A DNA stretch of 50,335 bases. Origin: Bacteroidetes bacterium GWF2_33_38 (lineage in GTDB: Bacteria > Bacteroidota > Bacteroidia > Bacteroidales > GWF2-33-38). The stretch is taken from NCBI GenBank assembly GCA_001769505.1, contig MEOF01000067.1, forward strand, positions 1 to 50,335. The letters run 5' to 3'. The notes beneath the pieces are model-generated. The model was not told the DNA's origin. It searched no databases and saw only the letters and a list, made by a program, of their open reading frames with translations. Made by a program: the position numbers and the translations under genes. Positions within the stretch are counted from its first letter, which is position 1; every line of letters starts with the position of its first letter. This document shows positions 36,446 to 45,220 of this stretch, piece after piece.

Positions 36446-39400
36446 TTATGATATTTCATTATTACTTGGAAAAATATTGCCTATTATTTGTTTCCATTCA
36501 TTAGATGAAATCATTTCTTTTAGTAATTCTGGAGTTTGTGCCCTTTCCAAAATATATTTAATAAAGAAGTTTAAACAATCATTTGCTAAATTGTTTAAGT
36601 AATCCCTATCTGTATCATAATCCATGTCTTCCAGTAATGGACTTTTAAATAGAAAATTTCCTGAGATAAAGGCTTCTGATAAAATAGTTAATTGATTATC
36701 TTCTATCTTATAGATTTGAGTTTCTGCTCGATTTTCTTTCCATGAATTCACAAATTTCCTTTGGTCATAAGGATTAGCATTTAATTTAATATAATATTCT
36801 TCATCACCAATGTCAAAAGAGATTCCAAAATTACGCATAGTTTCAATGTAGCTCTTTAACATAAGAAAAGCCCTAGTGTTATCAAGTTGTGCAAAGAAAT
36901 TGAACTCACCCTCTTTTTTTAATCGTGCCATTAACGTAATCCAATTTAAGAAAGATTCATTATATGAATCAATTGAAATTGAACCTATTCTATATAAGGC
37001 TTCATTTACTTCAATAGTTAATACTTCAGATGAAGTATTCTGCCAAGTATCAAGCCCAATTAATAAATAAGATTGAAGAAGCACCTTGTTATCCTCAACA
37101 ATTTTCGAAGGTGCTTTTAACACAAAATCAATTGCTAAAAGAAAATATGAGTTGTATGAATCTATTGAAGGATTCCTATTTGAAAGGATACTCAAAATCT
37201 CTAAACAGATAATTTCATTAGTATCTAAATTATTAACAATAATTCTGAGAATTGAGGCATAAGCGTAAGTATCCCGTCTATCTTTCCAACTATTTAGTAG
37301 TTCATCCCATTTTTGTTTTTCAACTTTATTCTTTATTTTTATTTCAGTAGCCTGAACAAAGCATGATAATTCTCTTTTAAGTTTTTCATTTTTTATAGAA
37401 CTCAACCGACAGTTCAGCTTTTCAAATATCCGAGTCTGCATATCAACAGCTTGTACGCTTTTGGCAATATTTAAAAAATTAATTAGCACTCCAGAGAAAT
37501 CATCATCGTTAATTTTATTTATTATTTCATCAAAGTATGTTAATCCGCTCTTATCAAAAAGTAAAACATTTAAATATGGTAAATAATCTTCTACAGTACT
37601 ATCAAACTTTATACACGATAAAAAAGCAAATTCTGCTTTAATTTTCATACCATAATCGCTTATATAGATGCGGTTAAATGCTTGCTTAAAATATACAGAT
37701 GATAAATCAATCGAACTACTATATTTTTTAGCTAATAATAAATATCCTATTATGCTTAGAAAACTATTAGATGATTTCAGAATACTTAGATTATCATTTA
37801 AATCATCACTTTCGATATCATTCCCGACATTAATACATGAATCTTTAAAATATGCTCCTTTTAAAATACTAAATTCTTTTAAAGGTTTCATGTCTAAAAA
37901 ATCCCACAACATGCTATCTAAATAAAATTGCGAATGTATGTCATTAATAACATTTTGGCTTATATCTCCATTTTTGATACTCAAAGTATCAATTTTTAAA
38001 TCAAAAATAATATTTGCTCTTTCTATTAAATTAGTATTAATAATCAATTCCGGTATTTCTTTAATAAGTCTGACAAGAATACTTATACAATTTAAGCAAG
38101 ATTCTCTTAATAATTTTAATTCAACAAGAATGGTTTGATCATCAACTTTATCTGTTTTATGGTAAAGTTCTTGCTTTTTCTCTGAATAATTTAAAATGCA
38201 TTCCAGTGTTTTTAGTTCATTAATACAAACATTTGTCAAAAAGAAACATTTAATATGCTGATTTGTTGGCATTGTTCCAATTTCCAGCCTTATAACATCG
38301 ACGTAAGCAATGAATAATTCTGACCAAGACACTAATTCAGAATTTATTAAAGCATGACTTATTTTGTTTGCCGTATAATTCTCAATAAGTAAATTGGAAC
38401 AAAATGTAGATTTGGATAATGATATTAATTCAATTATACTCAAGTTACGTGTATTTGAATCTGAAATTCTCTTTTCAAAGTTTTTTGAAATACTTTTTAT
38501 TGTTTCACGGCTCTTCAAAACCAATAATGGAATGTTGAGTATAGATGGAGAACCAGACACTGGATAATATGTAAGGCAAAATAAGGTACTAACAATTTTA
38601 CCATAATTATAAATAGAACTATTGATAAATGTTTCACGAATAGACTGTCCATCTTCTTTTTTAGGGGTAGGATATATTTTAAGTGATGAATTTAGCTCGA
38701 AAAAAACCTGCCATAATCCGTTATGATAAGATTCATTAATATTTAATGTATTAAAATTATGACTAAATTGATATAATTTTGATAAGGTTGATAATATATT
38801 TTTGCTATTCAAAATTGCAAATAAATCCCATCCAATTATAATAAATTTTTTAACTAATTCTTCATTATGCTTTATATAATCTACATAAAAATCAATACAT
38901 CTAATAAATGCTTTTTCCCCCTCCTGTACCAACATCAAATTAGTGCATTTTTCAATTGTATATAGGTATATATTAATAATTTCAACTACAATACTTTCTT
39001 TCAAAGTCAAATCGGATATTTCAATCAAATTGGATTCGCAAAGGTGATAATAAAGTCGTCTAAGCAAAGTTTTTCTTAATGGGACTTTTTGAAGTTTGTC
39101 GTACCAAAACAAAGTCCAAAATAAATGACCAATTGCTGGATTAAAGTACCCCAAATTCTCATTGTTTGATGTTAAAATATCCTTTGCTTCTACAGTAATT
39201 CTGAAACTACTGCCATCATATACTTCCTCATAAATCACAGGAATATTGCTGATTTTTATGAAGCAAATACGGAACTCTTCCATAGATAAATTTGTACCTT
39301 TTAATATTAATTCTAATATTCTCGCTCTTAACTTATATACTCGACCTTTGCTTTTTTTCAAGGATTTTAATAAGAACTCTTTGTTGAAATACAATATATT

Positions 39401-40549
39401 TGGCAATGATGATAATGACAATAAAAACAATAAATCGTAAGCACTATATTTGTCCCTTGAATTTTGTTCATCTTTTTGAAATTTCAGCAATATCTGTTTT
39501 AACTGTTTAAGGTTTTCAATATTTGGCTCACAACAGATCTGCTTAAGGGTAGTATATTTATCTGCTAATTGTGATAAATTCAAGAATTCAATAAGTTTAC
39601 TTTTTTCATTCAAAGTAATACTCTGCAATTCAAATTTCAGAAATTGTTCTATAGGATTCCTTAAAGAATAGTTTTCGCCAAGTAGGTGATTACCATAGTA
39701 TTCTAAAGTATAGTTGCTAAAAACAACCCAACATTCTTTATAAAAAATATCATCATGCTTTTCAAGGAGATATTGATTTAACACTCTTTTTGTAGTATTA
39801 TCCAAACCATCAATATTATCCACTATAATAAAACGTGGACTTGGGCTTTGCCGAAAAGCTTGTACTAAATGTTTAATAAATTCATTATATTCTTCAGACC
39901 CATTACCATTCTCAAAAAGTATTTCGTGTTTATGTATTTCTTCTACAAGCTTGTGTATTGCCTCTCTTCTATCGACAACAATCCACTTTGAGAATATTGG
40001 TCTTAATACTGCTACTGAAATAAACGTCAATAACGCACTGATTCCTATTATATAATTTTTAAAATTGTCATTGAAAATATTACTAAAATACACAGGTAAA
40101 ATAACACAAATTAAGAGGCAAAAAAATATTAATATCCAAAATTTAATTTCAAGTAATTTAAATGAATTTGTAAGTCCACTTTTTTTAGCTAATTTGATTA
40201 ATCTATTTTTGCCTATAATTCTAATGATTTCTGGCAACCCTTGATTTGCACTAATCCCATTAAAACAATTGATATTCCAAGTTGGAAACAATGATTTGAA
40301 ATTAAGTCGTAACATTTCGGCAGTCCACGACATTCCATCTCCTTCTTTAACAAAGATTTTAATTCCTAAAAATGACTTATGAGTGTTTCTTATTAACTCC
40401 GAAACCAATTTATTTACTTTCGTTTCAATTCTTTCCGAAACTTCATTGCTTTCAGATAATTTTATTTTACGATCAATGATATTATCTTTATTTAATATCT
40501 TTATTAAGTTCTTTTCAGAAACAAAGCTTGGAACCTCTTGCTTACTCAT
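36446..40549 (-). CDS. KAP-like membrane P-loop NTPase with degenerate Walker A, 1367 residues
   Basis: A 1367-residue protein. Around residues 62-80 lies a P-loop-like segment, IKIFVKEGDGMSWTAEML, in which the GxGK(S/T) lysine is replaced by Met73. Two membrane helices follow (about 137-155 and 165-184), and then a Walker B-like strand RFIIVDNIDGLD (239-250) and a sensor-like WVVFSN (about 274-279). Membrane helices placed between Walker A and Walker B are the hallmark of KAP NTPases, so I call it KAP-like. The remaining thousand residues are helical repeats without Cys/His motifs, perhaps a sensing superhelix as in STAND proteins. It starts ten bases after the SEC-C nuclease gene, so the two are a translational pair. 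The lost lysine suggests nucleotide binding without normal hydrolysis, or a scaffold. Confidence 0.68.
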   Translation of the reverse strand: MSKQEVPSFVSEKNLIKILNKDNIIDRKIKLSESNEVSERIETKVNKLVSELIRNTHKSFLGIKIFVKEGDGMSWTAEMLRLNFKSLFPTWNINCFNGISANQGLPEIIRIIGKNRLIKLAKKSGLTNSFKLLEIKFWILIFFCLLICVILPVYFSNIFNDNFKNYIIGISALLTFISVAVLRPIFSKWIVVDRREAIHKLVEEIHKHEILFENGNGSEEYNEFIKHLVQAFRQSPSPRFIIVDNIDGLDNTTKRVLNQYLLEKHDDIFYKECWVVFSNYTLEYYGNHLLGENYSLRNPIEQFLKFELQSITLNEKSKLIEFLNLSQLADKYTTLKQICCEPNIENLKQLKQILLKFQKDEQNSRDKYSAYDLLFLLSLSSLPNILYFNKEFLLKSLKKSKGRVYKLRARILELILKGTNLSMEEFRICFIKISNIPVIYEEVYDGSSFRITVEAKDILTSNNENLGYFNPAIGHLFWTLFWYDKLQKVPLRKTLLRRLYYHLCESNLIEISDLTLKESIVVEIINIYLYTIEKCTNLMLVQEGEKAFIRCIDFYVDYIKHNEELVKKFIIIGWDLFAILNSKNILSTLSKLYQFSHNFNTLNINESYHNGLWQVFFELNSSLKIYPTPKKEDGQSIRETFINSSIYNYGKIVSTLFCLTYYPVSGSPSILNIPLLVLKSRETIKSISKNFEKRISDSNTRNLSIIELISLSKSTFCSNLLIENYTANKISHALINSELVSWSELFIAYVDVIRLEIGTMPTNQHIKCFFLTNVCINELKTLECILNYSEKKQELYHKTDKVDDQTILVELKLLRESCLNCISILVRLIKEIPELIINTNLIERANIIFDLKIDTLSIKNGDISQNVINDIHSQFYLDSMLWDFLDMKPLKEFSILKGAYFKDSCINVGNDIESDDLNDNLSILKSSNSFLSIIGYLLLAKKYSSSIDLSSVYFKQAFNRIYISDYGMKIKAEFAFLSCIKFDSTVEDYLPYLNVLLFDKSGLTYFDEIINKINDDDFSGVLINFLNIAKSVQAVDMQTRIFEKLNCRLSSIKNEKLKRELSCFVQATEIKIKNKVEKQKWDELLNSWKDRRDTYAYASILRIIVNNLDTNEIICLEILSILSNRNPSIDSYNSYFLLAIDFVLKAPSKIVEDNKVLLQSYLLIGLDTWQNTSSEVLTIEVNEALYRIGSISIDSYNESFLNWITLMARLKKEGEFNFFAQLDNTRAFLMLKSYIETMRNFGISFDIGDEEYYIKLNANPYDQRKFVNSWKENRAETQIYKIEDNQLTILSEAFISGNFLFKSPLLEDMDYDTDRDYLNNLANDCLNFFIKYILERAQTPELLKEMISSNEWKQIIGNIFPSNNEIS

Positions 40550-40559
40550 AAATTTACAA

Positions 40560-43500
40560 TTAATTTAATATGTTTATCCCTTGCCTTTTCAACGAAACAA
40601 AAGATATGACAGGCAATTTAATCTTTTCCTTTGCCAAATAATAAAGTGGAATTTCCTCTGAGGTTAAAATCAAAGATTTTACCTCAAATTCTTTAGCTGT
40701 GCTACAAAAACAAGAAAGTAATTCAATATGATGTTTTAACCACAAATCCCTTTTTACATGCTTCTCAATAAGCCCTTCGTTTCCATCTCTTCCTAAATAA
40801 TTGTCAAGTTCTGTTTTCATTTCATGCATTACTCTTGCACTGACTGTATTTTTACATTCAATAGAATAAAACACCCTCTTTTTTTCATCTATTGCTAAAA
40901 TATCAATGTCTCCATACACTCCATCTTCCTCTTTTCCACTGAGGTCTTTTGGTTTGACTTCATAAGGAATAACCTTAAATATCTTTTGATTTTCCAACCA
41001 ATTACAAACTTCATCTCTGAATTCTTTCCCTTTTTCGTTATTTCTTTTTTTCAGAAAAGCTTCAAGTTTTCCTCCTCCTTTAGCTTTTAATCTCCCACTA
41101 TATAAAAGAGATAGCAGATTATCTTTACTCGAAAGAACATATCTATAACTCCATAATATAGTTGTTTCTTCTTTATGTTCAATTTTTACTAGAGGTCTTC
41201 GAATATATGATAATGCTCGATTATATCTCCAAGGATAAATATCTGTTTTAGAAAATCCATCTGGAGCTTTGTCTATTGCTTTTCTTTCTGTTAGAGACAA
41301 AAGCGTTAGTCCAGCAAGTAATACGTCATTATTAAAATCAGGGAAGTATGTTTTTATTTTTTCAACAATATCTATTTCATTCATCACAGTCACGGATTCT
41401 TCATTTTCTATAGAAATCCGAACCAAACAGCCTTTCAATTTTAAAATCCATGTTAAACTAATTCCCCATTCCTGCTCAAATGCTTCATCAATTTCTTTTG
41501 TTTCTTCTGTTTCTCCTGCATTAATAACACTTTCATGTAATGAAAAATTCTCATCAAATCTCTGCTGATATTTAAATATTTCGCCGGCTACTCTTGCTTC
41601 TGACCATGTCTCTATGTGGTTATAATAGAAGCTTTTGTCAACTCCTATTCTCCCAGAAGGTAACAAGCCCATTTCTGGATCATCCAACCCTAAATCCATT
41701 GAATCGGATAATATTCCCCAATTAATAACCTCTACCATAAGAGCAACAAGTCTGTCAACATCATCCATATTTGGACATTTTGATTCAAAACTAGGTTGAG
41801 CCGCAATAAACTCAATTAAGCATCTTAGTGAAAGATTTGTTTCTACGAGTTCTTTATTGCTTTTCTGTAATTTTATAACTTCTGTAGGAAAATCACTAAA
41901 ACAAGATATTTTTGCTGGAATAAGAAGCTCTGAAAACTCTCTTTGGTAAGTACACCTCTCTTGCAATTTAATTAACCACTTTAATAGCTCAACTGAATCA
42001 TACTGCTTTAGTTCATGTAAAATTTCAGTTATAAAATTACCAACTATCTTATTACACAACCTTATCTTATCATCTTTTGATTTTATCTTTTCTGGGACAG
42101 TTTGGTTTAAGGAGTCGACAATTCCGTTAAGTATTGATGATGTCTCGCATTCCTGAATTTTTCTTAATGGAGACAACCATCTATTATCAAGGATTAAATT
42201 TTTTGAAGAATCATAATACAAAATCATTTTAGCACTATCTGGTTTGAGATAAGAATCTACTATGTTTGTAATTTCAGTTTCTTCTAATATCGGAAACTCG
42301 TTCTTATAACTGACTAACAAAGACAAACCTTTAAGAATATTTTTCATAATAAGTTTTTCTGCTTCATTTGTAGGCTTTAACAAAAAAGCAGTTAAATCAG
42401 GAACCTTGAGATAAATTTTATTGTTTTCAACCCGAACATCAAAATGTAAATTAACTGAAGTTTCTAATTCCCTATTTAAAGCTGATTTTGTTTTTAATAA
42501 GTCATTATCAAGGATTAAAATAAACTCCAATGATTCAGATTTAATTTCCTCAATATATTTACTCAGTTCCAAACGCATTTTATACAGCCAGAAAATTGCG
42601 GATTCACAAAAGAAGTGTATCACGTTTTTTTCTTCAGGCTTTGTAGCTTGATTGTTTTTTACCCAAACTGGAATGGAAAAGCATTCAATCAATAGATTAC
42701 ATTCACGTGATTTTTCTCTTTCTTTATAAATAGGTGCGTATTCTCGATATTTTATTACAGGAACAGGTATGAGCCCATGTTGTTCTGTGTATTGCAATGT
42801 TGAATGCTCGTCTCTTTGTTTAATGATTTCTCTTTCATAATTTGAAGAACTACCTATAGCAAAATTCATTAAATCAGGCACGGCATAATCAGAATGCAGT
42901 AATGACTGATTATTGTTTTTATAGGCAAAATAGGTGTCTAAAAATCCTCCCGGAGCTATTATCTGGGTTCTATTTCTCGTTTTACTCTGTATTCTTGCAA
43001 ATTTCCATAGGGTTAAAGGATCAAGTTCATTCGAAAACACAAGGCTCTCAAATTCACAATGTTTTAATGCCAAAACCTGATTTTCGTTTATAGCTCCTCC
43101 ATGAAAAAAGTAAAAATCATATCCTGATTCTCCTATGATGTATAATGTAAAATACTTATATAGGGCATTCTGATTCACTTTCTCCAAAAACTCTAAGACT
43201 TCATTATTTCGGTTGTCGTAAAAATTAATTTCGCCAGATTGAGAAGAAAATAAATCCACACTTTCTTGAGATTGACCCGATTTAACATAGCAAACATAGG
43301 CTAACTTGTCATTATCAATACGAAATACCGATTCTTTGATGTTTAATTTTGTTTCAGGAAGGGTGATATCCGTCAATTTCCATCCGGTTTCTTCTAATTG
43401 TAAATTCAAGATTCTCCATTGATGCGTATAATAGTAGTTCATTAACTCCTTATGGCATCCGAAATCTTTTGAGGTTTTAGTAATAAATTCTGTCAGACAA

Positions 43501-44342
43501 TTAACGGAAGCCGTTGGTAATGCAAAAATATACTCATCATTATTTTTATAGAGAGGCTTTGTTAATAATGGGTTTTTGTCAGGATCATCATTTTTGAAAT
43601 TTTCATCATTTAAGTCTACTACAAATTTTTCTATTACCTTTAAATCAACTTGATAATGAATTGCAATTTTCTGCAAATGAGAGGTTTGAAATGACACTAT
43701 ATCCTTGAATCTTGATAAATCACCTTCTTTTGGTATCTTTATTTCAGAATGTTCATATTCTTCATATATATATCTTTTCAATCCGGCATTCATAGCCATT
43801 GACTCACACATGGCAAGTACTATCGTGGCAGCATCCCTAATTGTCTTTTTATATGAATCAGGCAATAAGTTCTCCATTGTAAAAATAGCTTCTAAATAGC
43901 TATTTAGAATCCGTGTTCCATTATGATTTAAACCCGGAAATACAGTAAAATTGCCAAAAAACCATATAATATTTTCTGTAAAGAATGAGCTTACAGGGTC
44001 TTCTAAATAATGGCTTTTGAAATTATTCATGAAGAAATCTTGTAAATTTTTGTAATCAATTTCAGGCTTATCTAAAATTTCTTGTAGTACTAAATCCCTC
44101 GCTAATATTTCAAATCTTACATTTTTTCCATGATTTAAAGGAAGTAATTGTGCCGCAGCAATTGTTTTAAGCAAATCAAATTTATCATAAGAACTAACAA
44201 ACTTCTTGTATTCAGAAACCGTCACTTTTTCTTCTTTTTCAGATACGAAATTACTATACTTTAAATTACAACAGTATTTATTCTTTTTTCCACTTCCGCA
44301 TGGACAAGGAGCATTTCTTCCGATTTTATTACTATTAGACAT
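40560..44342 (-). CDS. Large SEC-C zinc-finger protein with C-terminal PD-(D/E)XK nuclease domain, 1260 residues
   Basis: A 1260-residue protein. Residues 8-26 are a SEC-C zinc motif (NAPCPCGSGKKNKYCC; Cys13, Cys15, Cys24, Cys25). A long central part of about 1000 residues has no motif I can name. Residues about 1115-1200 form a restriction-endonuclease-like fold: GDIDILAID (Asp1145/Asp1147), then YSIECKN (Glu1162, Lys1164), the D...ExK catalytic set. Such a nuclease would cut DNA in the presence of Mg. It lies ten bases upstream of the KAP-like gene and 18 bases after a 40-residue gene. Joined with a membrane NTPase it suggests a sensor/effector complex. Motifs are clear; the substrate and trigger are unknown. 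Confidence 0.75.
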   Translation of the reverse strand: MSNSNKIGRNAPCPCGSGKKNKYCCNLKYSNFVSEKEEKVTVSEYKKFVSSYDKFDLLKTIAAAQLLPLNHGKNVRFEILARDLVLQEILDKPEIDYKNLQDFFMNNFKSHYLEDPVSSFFTENIIWFFGNFTVFPGLNHNGTRILNSYLEAIFTMENLLPDSYKKTIRDAATIVLAMCESMAMNAGLKRYIYEEYEHSEIKIPKEGDLSRFKDIVSFQTSHLQKIAIHYQVDLKVIEKFVVDLNDENFKNDDPDKNPLLTKPLYKNNDEYIFALPTASVNCLTEFITKTSKDFGCHKELMNYYYTHQWRILNLQLEETGWKLTDITLPETKLNIKESVFRIDNDKLAYVCYVKSGQSQESVDLFSSQSGEINFYDNRNNEVLEFLEKVNQNALYKYFTLYIIGESGYDFYFFHGGAINENQVLALKHCEFESLVFSNELDPLTLWKFARIQSKTRNRTQIIAPGGFLDTYFAYKNNNQSLLHSDYAVPDLMNFAIGSSSNYEREIIKQRDEHSTLQYTEQHGLIPVPVIKYREYAPIYKEREKSRECNLLIECFSIPVWVKNNQATKPEEKNVIHFFCESAIFWLYKMRLELSKYIEEIKSESLEFILILDNDLLKTKSALNRELETSVNLHFDVRVENNKIYLKVPDLTAFLLKPTNEAEKLIMKNILKGLSLLVSYKNEFPILEETEITNIVDSYLKPDSAKMILYYDSSKNLILDNRWLSPLRKIQECETSSILNGIVDSLNQTVPEKIKSKDDKIRLCNKIVGNFITEILHELKQYDSVELLKWLIKLQERCTYQREFSELLIPAKISCFSDFPTEVIKLQKSNKELVETNLSLRCLIEFIAAQPSFESKCPNMDDVDRLVALMVEVINWGILSDSMDLGLDDPEMGLLPSGRIGVDKSFYYNHIETWSEARVAGEIFKYQQRFDENFSLHESVINAGETEETKEIDEAFEQEWGISLTWILKLKGCLVRISIENEESVTVMNEIDIVEKIKTYFPDFNNDVLLAGLTLLSLTERKAIDKAPDGFSKTDIYPWRYNRALSYIRRPLVKIEHKEETTILWSYRYVLSSKDNLLSLLYSGRLKAKGGGKLEAFLKKRNNEKGKEFRDEVCNWLENQKIFKVIPYEVKPKDLSGKEEDGVYGDIDILAIDEKKRVFYSIECKNTVSARVMHEMKTELDNYLGRDGNEGLIEKHVKRDLWLKHHIELLSCFCSTAKEFEVKSLILTSEEIPLYYLAKEKIKLPVISFVSLKRQGINILN

Positions 44343-44360
44343 AATTTCAAAAAAGTATTA

Positions 44361-44483
44361 CTAAGTTGGCTGACAAAAAGTATTATACACGTAAGTCATC
44401 GGTCTATAGCCACTTAAATATCCATCTTGGGTACTATAAATTTTCTGCCTATTTGGTAAAAATTTTTTATCGAGTGTTTTCAT
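44361..44483 (-). CDS. Small protein, 40 residues, in the cluster
   Basis: ATG at 44483 opens MKTLDKKFLPNRQKIYSTQD, then GYLSGYRPMTYVYNTFCQPT and a stop at 44361. It fills most of the gap between the PLD-like gene (30 bases upstream) and the SEC-C gene (18 bases downstream) in the same direction. Tyr/Arg/Lys-rich and soluble. I recognise no family; composition and tight packing argue for a real gene. Confidence 0.5.
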   Translation of the reverse strand: MKTLDKKFLPNRQKIYSTQDGYLSGYRPMTYVYNTFCQPT

Positions 44484-44513
44484 TATATTATCACGTTTAT
44501 TTATAACCTCAAT

Positions 44514-45188
44514 CTATATTTTTATTAATCCTTCTTTTAAAAGATATGTTTTAATGTCCATTATATCATTTTTATCAACATAATCGATAAGGCAGTACTT
44601 CTTACCTAATCCATTAAAAGAAGCCCCAACAAACAGACCTCTTTTCCCACAAAGCCAAAGTCTATCATGAAATAAGTCTGAAAACTTTGTCTCAAGCTTC
44701 AATTGACTTTTTACATTTAAAAAACTATCATATATTGCTTTTTCAGTGTGTTTTTTGTACTTCTTTTTACTTGTGACAAAAGTAACTTTTTGCAACTTTT
44801 TCAAATGCTTACTGAATATTTGTGTTATAAAATCAGAATATTTCATATTTTCATTATCATCTGTAAACATGTAATAATCAATAATAATTAAATGTTCTGA
44901 TGAAATAATGCGATCCAGAAATTTTTTAAATACTTCAATAATATCTTTTGCCCTGTTATATGGAGTTCCTGTTGCTTCATATTTTATTTCAGGTGTAAGA
45001 ATTCTTGTTTGACCTTTCTCAACTAAGTCAGTCTCGATATCCTTACTGTCATCCTCGAATGGTAATATAGTATAGCTAAGTCCATTAATTGATTTTAGAA
45101 CTTTAAAAAACTCTGTTTGTGGATCCAAATACTTATCTGTATATGATTCACATTTAATATCAATCTGCAATTTTAAAGATGTCATCAT
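44514..45188 (-). CDS. PLD-like protein (MIT C-terminal type), 224 residues
   Basis: A 224-residue soluble protein. The C-terminal half has the layout of the phospholipase-D-like domain found at the end of MITD1-type proteins and in bacterial defence loci: HLIIIDYYMF (about 99-108), FVTSKKKYKK, FHDRLWLCGKRG (His174-Asp175-Arg176), GLFVGASFNGLGKK (about 184-197) and DYVDKNDIMDIKTYL. A single His-containing motif means that a nuclease or lipase would need a dimer or be inactive. Residues 1-90 are a separate beta-rich domain. It starts 32 bases after the CoiA-like gene and is probably co-transcribed. A binding role is as likely as catalysis. Confidence 0.65.
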   Translation of the reverse strand: MMTSLKLQIDIKCESYTDKYLDPQTEFFKVLKSINGLSYTILPFEDDSKDIETDLVEKGQTRILTPEIKYEATGTPYNRAKDIIEVFKKFLDRIISSEHLIIIDYYMFTDDNENMKYSDFITQIFSKHLKKLQKVTFVTSKKKYKKHTEKAIYDSFLNVKSQLKLETKFSDLFHDRLWLCGKRGLFVGASFNGLGKKYCLIDYVDKNDIMDIKTYLLKEGLIKI

Positions 45189-45220
45189 AATTATAAATTC
45201 TTTTCTACTTGTAAATTATG

